Part shown: positions 1-5,833 of the stretch, piece by piece | How positions within the stretch are numbered: position 1 is the first letter of the stretch | How the letters are laid out: each line of letters starts with the position of its first letter | Assembly (NCBI GenBank): GCA_045578205.1 | Contig: JAZNJU010000117.1 | Coordinates: forward strand, 1-6,972 | Direction of reading: 5' to 3' | DNA length: 6,972 nucleotides | Source of the DNA: RGIG8748 sp045578205 | GTDB taxonomy: Bacteria > Bacillota > Clostridia > UMGS1810 | Translations under genes and position numbers: made by a program | The notes under the pieces: model-generated | Seen by the model: the letters and a program-made list of their open reading frames with translations, nothing else | What the model was told of the DNA's origin: nothing | The model's database searches: none

Positions 1-647
1 ATAAAGAGAACTCCGCCGCCTGCACCGAATACCACATCACCGGGGAGGCAAACAGCATTTCCGATTCTTGTTACAGTGTTGAATCCTGTCATTATAAAGT
101 CTCTTATGGGAGTGGGGTCAATACCTCTGTAGTAAACCTGTGTATCTTCAATTTTTTTCATCTGTTCGGTATCTCTTACACCGCCCCAGATAACAGCACC
201 GCCGTTTTCATTTTTGGTTTTGTTTTTGATGGCTGTGGTGAGGTTTCCGCCAAGGAATGTACCCTTATATATCTTGTCGTACATATCTATTACGGGTACG
301 TCATATTCCTGAAGACTGTCTATAACCCACTGGTTGTATGTGCCTGTTCTCATTTCGCTTCTGCCTATGTTTTTTACCACTTCGTCATAGTCGGGACGAT
401 AGGGGCAGTATGTAGCAGTAACCGCTCTTCCTATAAGTTTTCTGCCGTCATCGTGCAGGGTGTGAAGTCTGCCCTCAAACTGACTTTCGTAGCCTTTTAC
501 AAATATGGGTTTCCAGACCTCCTCGAGTGTCAGAGTTTTAAGAGCCTTTAAATACTTTTCATCAACCTTGGGGCGTCCGTCTTCAAATCTTTCACCTTTC
601 CATTGGGGTGTAAGGGCAATGATATCTTCTTTAACATTGAAATTCAT
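1..647 (-). CDS. RraA-family aldolase-like protein (3' end beyond the window)
   Basis: The visible 215 residues resemble the RraA / 4-hydroxy-4-methyl-2-oxoglutarate aldolase fold, whose enzymatic members are metal-dependent class II aldolases that split 2-keto-3-deoxy or 4-hydroxy-2-oxo acids to pyruvate plus a second product. Seen: a GGNLTTAI loop at residues 133-140, a VIWGGVRDTEQM segment with the family's Arg-Asp pair at 158-159 (Arg binds substrate and Asp helps hold the divalent metal in characterised members), and the late strand motif LPGDVVFGAGGGV at 201-213. An N-terminal section of about 60 residues precedes the usual core, so this is a long RraA-like form. The start ATG at 647 follows AAGGAGAAACAAAA. 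It is the fourth gene of the catabolic operon, 27 nt after the dehydrogenase, and would supply the cleavage step. Not every RraA homologue is an aldolase (some bind RNase E), but the operon favours the enzyme reading. Confidence 0.8.
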   Translation of the reverse strand, partial: MNFNVKEDIIALTPQWKGERFEDGRPKVDEKYLKALKTLTLEEVWKPIFVKGYESQFEGRLHTLHDDGRKLIGRAVTATYCPYRPDYDEVVKNIGRSEMRTGTYNQWVIDSLQEYDVPVIDMYDKIYKGTFLGGNLTTAIKNKTKNENGGAVIWGGVRDTEQMKKIEDTQVYYRGIDPTPIRDFIMTGFNTVTRIGNAVCLPGDVVFGAGGGVLF

Positions 648-674
648 TTTTGTTTCTCCTTTGAAATATATTTT

Positions 675-1406
675 TTAATTAAGATGCATACCGCCATCTA
701 TTATTATGTCTGTACCTGTTATGTAGCGTCCTTCGTCCGAACAGAGCAAAAGTATGGTGGGTGCTATATCCTTTGGCGTGCCCACATATCCGCAGGGGAT
801 TTTGGAAACCACTTTATCTTTTAACACGGGGTCTTCAAGCACACTTTCGTTTCTCGGTGTGGCTATGGCGCCTGGTGCAACGTTGTTTATTGTAACACCG
901 TGGGGAGCCAGCATGGGAGCAAAGTTTTCTGCCATCTTTTTCTGAGCGGCCTTTGTCACTGCGTATATGCTGAGTTCAGGATGCTGATTGTACTGGTTGA
1001 CACTTCCTACTGTTACTATGCGTCCCCAATTTTTTTCTATCATTCCCGGAGCGTACTTTTTGATAAGAAGATAAGAACTTTTTACGTTGCAATCCATTTG
1101 TATATCAAATTCTTCCAAAGTGAATTCATCCCAGTTTCGCTTGTACTGAATGGAAGCGTTGAGAACGAGTATATCCACATCACCTGTCTTGTTGTAGAGT
1201 TCGTCTATTTCTTTGGGATTAAGAAGATTTGCTTTTGTGGGCACGGAGCCCGGGATTTCTTTTGAAGCGGCTATACATTTTTCCATATTCTGCGAGCCGC
1301 TTACAAATACTTTTGCACCTCTTTGCGAAAGCAATTTTGCAATTTCAAAACCAATCCCCTGGGTAGAGCCGGTAACAAGGGCGGTCTTTCCTTTTAAATC
1401 AAACAT
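675..1406 (-). CDS. Short-chain dehydrogenase/reductase (SDR family)
   Basis: This is a full-length classical SDR of 243 residues, an NAD(P)-dependent oxidoreductase expected in the cytoplasm. Seen in order: the dinucleotide-binding glycine motif TGSTQGIG at 12-19; NAS at 83-85 where most members have NAG; the structural Asn at 107; catalytic Ser135 in VGSVNQ; Tyr148 and Lys152 in YAVTK; PGA at 178-180; and the usual ending GTDIIIDGGM. Such enzymes in sugar-acid operons oxidise a sugar to its lactone or oxidise a keto-deoxy acid; which applies here cannot be read. The ATG at 1406 overlaps the end of the upstream lactonase-like gene by 8 nt, with a GAGGT ribosome site inside that gene, so translation is probably coupled. 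The NAD versus NADP preference is not clear. The family call is firm, the substrate unknown. Confidence 0.93.
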   Translation of the reverse strand: MFDLKGKTALVTGSTQGIGFEIAKLLSQRGAKVFVSGSQNMEKCIAASKEIPGSVPTKANLLNPKEIDELYNKTGDVDILVLNASIQYKRNWDEFTLEEFDIQMDCNVKSSYLLIKKYAPGMIEKNWGRIVTVGSVNQYNQHPELSIYAVTKAAQKKMAENFAPMLAPHGVTINNVAPGAIATPRNESVLEDPVLKDKVVSKIPCGYVGTPKDIAPTILLLCSDEGRYITGTDIIIDGGMHLN

Positions 1407-2100
1407 TTTCCAATACCTCTTTCACACTATATTCTCTGCCGACTTGCATTTCAAAACCGTTCTTGACATTTGAAATGTATTTTTTGGGGTCTTCGGTATT
1501 GTTCTGAAACATACCGTAATGGTTTGGTACGGCAACTTTCGGGTTTATTATGGCGGTGAGTTTCACAGCATCATTTACGTCCATGTTTCCGAGTTTGCCG
1601 TTTATACATATGAAACTTATGTCTATATTTCTGGATTTGAGTTCATCAAGTTTCTTGTGGTAGTATGTATCGCCTGAAAAATACAGTTTTGTTTTGCCGT
1701 GTTCAACCAGCACTCCGACTGCAGGCACTGTGTGGTCAGCAAACAGGGCAGTCAATGTGAATTTGCCAAAACTCAGAGTTGTACCCTCATCGAAGGATTT
1801 GCATTTTTTCGCACCGCACTCTCTTAGTGTTTCTATTCCGTCAGACGGACAAAGGAAACAAATGCTGTTTAAATTTGTTTCCTTTATTGTGTCGGTGTCC
1901 AGATGGTCCAGGTGGTTGTGTGTGCAAATGAGAACATCACTTGATATTTCTCTGGGGTTAATAACGGGAGCAATCATTCTTCGGTTTCCGGTGATTTTTT
2001 CTACCAGATCCGACAGATACGGGTCGATACATATTTCGGTTTCTCCGTCTCCTATGATATACCCGCTCTGTCCCAACCATTTGATATTGAGGTTATTCAT
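1399..2100 (-). CDS. UlaG-like metallo-beta-lactamase-fold hydrolase, probable sugar lactonase
   Basis: The protein is a 233-residue member of the MBL-fold family. Seen: an opening strand IKWLGQSGYII, the metal motif THNHLDHLD with His61, His63, Asp65 and His66, an FADHTVPAVG segment with His123, Asp144 in YFSGDTYYH, and His194 in PNHYGMF. The arrangement is like UlaG, the L-ascorbate-6-phosphate lactonase, although UlaG itself is much longer (about 350 residues). Opening of a sugar lactone to its acid is inferred from this similarity and from its place between a dehydratase and a dehydrogenase. The frame remains open up to 2193, but that would overlap the dehydratase by about 90 nt. The ATG at 2100 directly precedes the conserved first strand, has GGAG 5 nt upstream, and leaves one base after the dehydratase stop. 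The fold is certain, lactonase activity moderately likely. Confidence 0.85.
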   Translation of the reverse strand: MNNLNIKWLGQSGYIIGDGETEICIDPYLSDLVEKITGNRRMIAPVINPREISSDVLICTHNHLDHLDTDTIKETNLNSICFLCPSDGIETLRECGAKKCKSFDEGTTLSFGKFTLTALFADHTVPAVGVLVEHGKTKLYFSGDTYYHKKLDELKSRNIDISFICINGKLGNMDVNDAVKLTAIINPKVAVPNHYGMFQNNTEDPKKYISNVKNGFEMQVGREYSVKEVLENV

Positions 2101-2101
2101 A

Positions 2102-3472
2102 TTAACTCCACTCTCTGTCATTTGCCCATTCATTATCCCACTGGGTTGTGGGTGCCCAGATTTCGGGATATTTTTCGTGCATATGCTCTGCAATGAGTTC
2201 CTCGTTGAGACTGTCTATGCCCAGACCGGGTTTGTTTGGAACATTCACGAAGCCGTCTTTGAAGAGGGGATTTTCAATTCCGATTGCAAGGTCATTCCAC
2301 CAGGGGATATCCACAGAGTGGAATTCCACGGCAAGGACATTTTGCATAGCAGCCGCTGCGTGAATTGCCGCCATACATGCTATGGGGCTTTCTGCCATAT
2401 GTATTGCAAGAGCAACACCGTATTTGTCGCACATATTGCCAAGTTTCTTCATTTCGAGAGCACCGCCTACTGTGAGCATGTCGGGGTGTATAACGGAAAC
2501 TCCACCGCAAGCCATAAGAGGTTCAAAGTTTTCTGCAAGGTATATGTCTTCTCCTGTACAAATCGGAACATTGCAGGATTTTGCAATCTTTTCATAATGC
2601 TTTGTGTAGTGCCAGGGAGCGATATCTTCAATCCACGCAATGTTGTATTTTTCAAGCCTTTTTGCAAACATTATGCAGTCTTCAATGGCAACATGGCCGA
2701 AGTGGTCTATCGCAAGAGGAACTTCGTAGCCGATTACGTCTCTTACCTGACGTACATAATCTTCAAGATAGTCCATACCTTTTTGAGTAAGGTGTATTCC
2801 TGTTGCATGATGGGGGATAGTGAATATTTCGTAGTTTTTGCCCAGCATCATGTCCATATCTATGGAGCCTTTCTGATGGTTTATGGCTTTCATTGAGTAT
2901 TTTTTGATGTCTTCCAGAAAACCGATAGGCGCGTTGAGACATCCGGGTTCATCGAGCATGAGTTCAATACCAAGGTCCATTTTCAAAAATGTAAATCCTT
3001 GTTCCATTCTCTTTTTAAGAGCGTGACCCATATCGGTACCGGTATGTTTTCCGTCCACATCTGTGTCGCAGTACATTCTCACCTTGTCACGGAACTTGCC
3101 GCCAAGCATCTGCCAAAGCGGAACGCCCCATGCTTTACCTGCCAAATCCCAGAGTGCAATCTCTATTCCGGAAACACCGCCGCCCTGACGGGAGTGACCG
3201 CCAAACTGCTTTATTCTTCTGAACAGTTTGTCAACATTGCAGGGGTTTTCGCCGATAAGGCGGGATTTTAACATAAGTGCATATGTAGCGCTTGACGCAT
3301 CGCGTACCTCACCGTATCCCACCAATCCCTGATTGGTATAAATCTTAATAAGGGGACAGTGCTTGGGAGCGCCGTTGATGTTTGCAACTCTTATATCCGT
3401 TATCTTGAGTTCCGACGGATTTGAGCACAAATTTGTGTTTTCTGAAATCATTTCCTTAATGGATGTTTTCAT
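2102..3472 (-). CDS. Enolase-superfamily (mandelate racemase type) acid-sugar dehydratase
   Basis: This is the first gene of the operon, 456 residues. Mandelate-racemase-group members abstract the proton alpha to a carboxylate with Mg2+ help; relatives dehydrate sugar acids to 2-keto-3-deoxy acids. Seen: an N-terminal capping domain (about 22-140) and then a barrel with Lys164-Met-Asp166, metal ligands Asp256, Glu282 and Glu308, and the Asp331/His358 dyad. The 26, 26, 23 and 27 residue spacings match those in mandelate racemase (Asp195, Glu221, Glu247, Asp270, His297). Differences are Asp instead of the second Lys in the KxK motif, which removes one catalytic base as in several dehydratases, and about 60 extra residues between Lys164 and Asp256. 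The start ATG at 3472 has GAGGTG 7 nt upstream; a TTG at 3487 would overlap that site. Substrate unknown. Confidence 0.9.
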   Translation of the reverse strand: MKTSIKEMISENTNLCSNPSELKITDIRVANINGAPKHCPLIKIYTNQGLVGYGEVRDASSATYALMLKSRLIGENPCNVDKLFRRIKQFGGHSRQGGGVSGIEIALWDLAGKAWGVPLWQMLGGKFRDKVRMYCDTDVDGKHTGTDMGHALKKRMEQGFTFLKMDLGIELMLDEPGCLNAPIGFLEDIKKYSMKAINHQKGSIDMDMMLGKNYEIFTIPHHATGIHLTQKGMDYLEDYVRQVRDVIGYEVPLAIDHFGHVAIEDCIMFAKRLEKYNIAWIEDIAPWHYTKHYEKIAKSCNVPICTGEDIYLAENFEPLMACGGVSVIHPDMLTVGGALEMKKLGNMCDKYGVALAIHMAESPIACMAAIHAAAAMQNVLAVEFHSVDIPWWNDLAIGIENPLFKDGFVNVPNKPGLGIDSLNEELIAEHMHEKYPEIWAPTTQWDNEWANDREWS

Positions 3473-3479
3473 TAATATA

Positions 3480-3485
3480 CACCTC
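3480..3485 (-). promoter_or_regulatory. Ribosome binding site deciding the dehydratase start
   Basis: GAGGTG on the minus strand lies 7 nt before the ATG at 3472. It overlaps the alternative in-frame TTG at 3487, which lacks its own ribosome site, so the ATG is the better start. Confidence 0.75.
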
Positions 3486-3517
3486 AATTTTAAAATATAT
3501 TTTACTGATTTCAGTTT

Positions 3518-3546
3518 ATCATATGCTATGTACTGTTAAAACTTAA
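3518..3546 (-). promoter_or_regulatory. Weak promoter for the sugar-acid operon
   Basis: On the minus strand a TATGAT (3523-3518, five of six matches to TATAAT) is preceded by a 17-nt spacer and a poor -35, TTAAGT (3546-3541). The start of transcription would be near 3511, giving a leader of about 38 nt. A good -10 with a weak -35 is typical of promoters that need an activator, and the dyad at 3552-3576 lies directly upstream, centred near -53. Confidence 0.5.
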
Positions 3547-3551
3547 AATAC

Positions 3552-3576
3552 GGTCAAAAAGGTTGACTTTTCGACC
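3552..3576. promoter_or_regulatory. Inverted repeat, likely operator between the divergent genes
   Basis: GGTCAAAAAG and CTTTTCGACC form a 10-5-10 dyad with nine of ten positions paired. It covers the -35 of the regulator gene and lies just upstream of the -35 proposed for the divergent operon. This fits a site used both for self-repression and for activation of the operon by the neighbouring AraC-family protein, though such proteins often bind direct repeats, so binding is an inference. Confidence 0.5.
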
Positions 3577-3591
3577 ATTTTTTAATATAAT
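3563..3591 (+). promoter_or_regulatory. Sigma-A promoter of the AraC-family regulator
   Basis: TTGACT (3563-3568) and a perfect TATAAT (3586-3591) are separated by exactly 17 nt. Transcription should start near 3598, leaving a leader of under 20 nt that is almost entirely the AGGAGG ribosome site at 3601-3606. Confidence 0.8.
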
Positions 3592-3615
3592 TAATGGAAA
3601 AGGAGGCGTTTTGTC

Positions 3616-4389
3616 GTGTTTTTTGAACAAGAGAGTATATCTTTCCGAATTCTTGATGTACTATATATTAGTCAAGGCGCTATAAAAACTGATAATTACG
3701 GAAGAAATTTCGAGGCGATTTCCTTAAGGTATAAAGCCGACAGCGTGATTGAATACAACGGAAAAACCATAGAGTTTAAAGATAACACCATCGGTTTTTT
3801 TCCTGCAAATCTCAATTACAAAAGAACTTCCACCGGAGACAAAATGATTGTAATTCATTTCAAAACCTTTGATTACAGAACCGGAGACATAGAGAAGTTT
3901 GTTCCGCGTGATTATGAAAAGTATCGCAAATTATTCGAAGAAGCGCTGAAAATATGGCAGGAAAAATCCGTCTCGTACAAGCACGAAACTTCATCCGTTG
4001 TGAATCGGATATTTGCCCAACTTTATATGGACAACAAGAAAAACAATATACATCAGTTGAAAATTGCAAATTCCGTTGAATATATAGAGAACAACTGCCT
4101 TGACAAGGATTTTGAACTTGACAAAGCAGCCGAAAAGTCCTATATGAGCGAGACGCATTTTCGCAGACTTTTCAAGCAGGAATTCGGAATGTCGCCAAAG
4201 AAATATGTAATAAATTACAGAATAAAAAAGGCGGCTTCACTTATAATTGCAGGTTATCATACCTTAAAAGAGGTATCATCAATGTGCGGTTATGATGATT
4301 ACAAACATTTTTCGGTAGAGTTCAAAAAAATTACAGGTGTTTCGCCGTCTCAATATAAGTATTCAAAAAAAGAGTTGTTCCTGAATTAA
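3616..4389 (+). CDS. AraC-family transcriptional regulator
   Basis: This 257-residue DNA-binding protein is of the usual AraC/XylS size. Residues about 1-140 form the ligand-sensing part with a cupin-like pattern of short beta strands (for example VIEYNGKTIEF and TIGFFPANL). Residues about 150-250 form the double helix-turn-helix: the first is centred on LDKAAEKSYMSETHFRRLF (168-186), the second on LKEVSSMCGYDDYKHFSVEF (217-236), followed by the family signature KKITGVSPSQY. The start is a GTG at 3616 with AGGAGG 9 nt upstream. It is transcribed divergently from the dehydratase operon, so it most likely activates that operon in response to the sugar, the acid or an intermediate. It converges on the amidotransferase operon and shares a terminator with it. 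The family is certain, the ligand and target inferred from position. Confidence 0.93.
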   Translation: MFFEQESISFRILDVLYISQGAIKTDNYGRNFEAISLRYKADSVIEYNGKTIEFKDNTIGFFPANLNYKRTSTGDKMIVIHFKTFDYRTGDIEKFVPRDYEKYRKLFEEALKIWQEKSVSYKHETSSVVNRIFAQLYMDNKKNNIHQLKIANSVEYIENNCLDKDFELDKAAEKSYMSETHFRRLFKQEFGMSPKKYVINYRIKKAASLIIAGYHTLKEVSSMCGYDDYKHFSVEFKKITGVSPSQYKYSKKELFLN

Positions 4390-4412
4390 AACCTCCGCGT
4401 GTGCGGAGGTTT
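4389..4412. terminator. Bidirectional intrinsic terminator between convergent genes
   Basis: AAACCTCCGC and GCGGAGGTTT form a perfect 10-bp stem around a GTGT loop. It starts at the last base of the regulator's stop codon and ends 8 nt before the stop of the amidotransferase. On the minus strand it continues into TTTTAATT, a fair uridine tract; on the plus strand the tract is short (TTTC), so it should work better for the leftward operon. Confidence 0.8.
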
Positions 4413-4420
4413 CATGATTC

Positions 4421-5101
4421 TTATTTACACATATCAATAAATGTTTCAAAAAGTATGTCCGTGTCAGGTCCGTATGGCATATCGGGAAAATCTCCTCTCA
4501 TACGTTCCGGATGCCACTGGAAACAGTAAATCGGCAGACTTTCGTGCTCATATGCCTCAATAACACCGTCGTGGGATAGGGCGGAAACCTTAAATCCGGG
4601 CGCGAGTGTTCTAACTTTTACATTGTGCAGGCTATTAACAAGAAAATTCTTTCCGAAAAGGCGATTTATAAGTGTACCCTCAACCGTTTCAACCTTGTGT
4701 GATGTGAGGTTGTGTTCAACTCCGGATTCAACCTTGAAATTAATATGTAAATCACCGCCAAAAGCACGGTTTACCTGTTGCATACCCTGACATATTCCCA
4801 AGATGGGTTTGTTGCTCTTTGCAAAGGTACGCATCATTTCGTGTTCGCGGTTTATTCTTTCTAACTGAAAAGGTTGCATATTGTATGTGTTGTCGGGTTT
4901 GAACTCATGCGTTCCTGTAAATACGCAACCGTCAGCAAGTTCTAAATATTCGTCGGGTGAAGTATTGTCAAGGTCCATTATGGGTATTCCGCCTGCTGCG
5001 ATTATTGCAGAAGAGTATGTTTTGTTGAGCATCCTGCTTTCCTTGTGAAAAACGGGATCAATCGCAGGACCGCCTGTTATGAGGATTATTGGTTTTTTCA
5101 T
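4421..5101 (-). CDS. Class I glutamine amidotransferase-like hydrolase, PuuD / peptidase C26 type, catalytic triad intact
   Basis: A 226-residue single-domain class I amidotransferase fold, of the group that includes gamma-glutamyl-GABA hydrolase (PuuD) and gamma-glutamyl hydrolases, which cut a gamma-glutamyl amide bond with a Cys nucleophile. Seen: Cys104 in LGICQGMQQVNRAFGG, His197 and Glu199 in FQWHPER, thus a full triad. The loop that usually reads GGxDVxP is TGTHEFKP at 62-69, so the oxyanion-side loop is altered and the substrate may differ. The ATG at 5101 has AAGGAGG 7 nt upstream and overlaps the stop of the preceding paralogue as ATGA; an upstream ATG at 5125 has no comparable ribosome site. 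Last gene of its operon, ended by the hairpin at 4389-4412. The gamma-glutamyl substrate is inferred from the family only. Confidence 0.85.
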   Translation of the reverse strand: MKKPIILITGGPAIDPVFHKESRMLNKTYSSAIIAAGGIPIMDLDNTSPDEYLELADGCVFTGTHEFKPDNTYNMQPFQLERINREHEMMRTFAKSNKPILGICQGMQQVNRAFGGDLHINFKVESGVEHNLTSHKVETVEGTLINRLFGKNFLVNSLHNVKVRTLAPGFKVSALSHDGVIEAYEHESLPIYCFQWHPERMRGDFPDMPYGPDTDILFETFIDMCK

Positions 5102-5793
5102 TTTGAAACCTCCTTGCACTTGCAAATGAAGTTATGAAGCATTGTCTGACCTATGACATCATCGGTTTCTTTGTGTTCCGGATGCCACTGGACACCAAGC
5201 ATAGGAAGAGAAGAGTGCGCTATTGCTTCTATTGTGTTATCTTCTGCAAAAGCCGTGGCAATCATATTTTTTCCAAGTTTATCCACAGTGGCAGTATGGG
5301 CACTGCTTACTTTGAATTGACTGTCGGGTATGGGATTTTTTGAGTTTGTGTTTATGATGTGATACACAAATTCCGTTTTGCCCTCCTTGGAATATGCACT
5401 GTGCATGGGGAGAGTTTCATGTTCTTTCAGACTTCCGCCGAAAAATACATTCAGAAGTTGCATACCTCTGCCGATACCAAAAATGGGTTTGCCCATGGAT
5501 GTGAAAAGTTCGCAAAGCATAAATTCCATAGCCTCGCGTTCGCGGCTTAAGGGAGGAACGGTTTCGTCTGGATGATAAATCTTGCCGTATTTTCCGCGGT
5601 GGATTGCAGGACCGTCCGTAAGTAAAAGGCCGTCTGCAAGTTCAGCGTATTCACGGGCAAGTTTTGTGCCAAGTGCTACAAGAGGAAGTCCTCCTGCTTC
5701 GGCTACCATTTTTCCGTAGTCGGTATTAATCATAAAGTGGGGGATGTTTTTTGCGTAACCCTCCGAGGCAATTACAAGGATTTTTGGTTTCAT
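5098..5793 (-). CDS. PuuD-like class I amidotransferase homologue lacking the nucleophilic cysteine
   Basis: A 231-residue paralogue of the next gene, with the same order of motifs. The nucleophile elbow that normally reads GICRGMQ is GIGRGMQ here: residue 108 is glycine, encoded by GGC at 5472-5470, one base from TGC. His204 and Glu206 remain in VQWHPEH, and the rest of the fold (IFG, MQLLNVFFGGSL, the C-terminal HPE strand) is intact, with no stop or frameshift. It should therefore fold but not hydrolyse by the usual route. The loop normally GGxDVxP is TDGPAIHRGKYG. GGAGGT lies just before the ATG at 5793, and 40 nt separate it from the transporter gene. Possible roles are a partner subunit of the active paralogue, a binding protein, or an enzyme with another chemistry. 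A sequencing error at this base cannot be excluded. Confidence 0.85.
   Translation of the reverse strand: MKPKILVIASEGYAKNIPHFMINTDYGKMVAEAGGLPLVALGTKLAREYAELADGLLLTDGPAIHRGKYGKIYHPDETVPPLSREREAMEFMLCELFTSMGKPIFGIGRGMQLLNVFFGGSLKEHETLPMHSAYSKEGKTEFVYHIINTNSKNPIPDSQFKVSSAHTATVDKLGKNMIATAFAEDNTIEAIAHSSLPMLGVQWHPEHKETDDVIGQTMLHNFICKCKEVSK
5109..5115 (-). promoter_or_regulatory. Ribosome binding site deciding the start of the downstream amidotransferase
   Basis: AAGGAGG on the minus strand, inside the end of the preceding paralogue, is 7 nt before the ATG at 5101. It supports this start over the ATG at 5125 and indicates independent ribosome loading at the ATGA overlap. Confidence 0.75.
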
Positions 5794-5833
5794 AACATAA
5801 CCTCCGTCAATAGTATCACAATTGTAACTTGTT

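Noticed and set aside
648..674. Terminator or promoter between the dehydrogenase and the RraA-like gene
   Set aside because: The 27-nt gap is AT-rich and contains only the AAGGAGA ribosome site; no hairpin is seen.
2101..2193. Upstream in-frame start for the lactonase-like protein (31 extra residues)
   Set aside because: The extension would overlap the dehydratase by about 90 nt and has no homologous look; the ATG at 2100 has GGAG 5 nt before it and starts right at the conserved first strand.
1694..2896. Long plus-strand open frame of 400 codons opposite the lactonase and dehydratase genes
   Set aside because: It lies antisense to two genes with clear catalytic motifs, its translation is Cys/Phe/His-rich without any recognisable domain, and no ribosome site or promoter precedes it. 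It is a by-product of codon use on the other strand.
3473..3487. TTG at 3487 as start of the dehydratase
   Set aside because: It overlaps the GAGGTG that serves the ATG at 3472 and has no ribosome site of its own.
5102..5125. ATG at 5125 as start of the downstream amidotransferase
   Set aside because: The strong AAGGAGG at 5109-5115 lies after it and is ideally placed for the ATG at 5101, which forms an ATGA overlap with the preceding gene.
5794..5833. Separate promoter or terminator between the transporter and the first amidotransferase-like gene
   Set aside because: The 40-nt gap holds a GGAGGT ribosome site but no stable hairpin and no convincing -35/-10 pair, so the three genes are treated as one operon.
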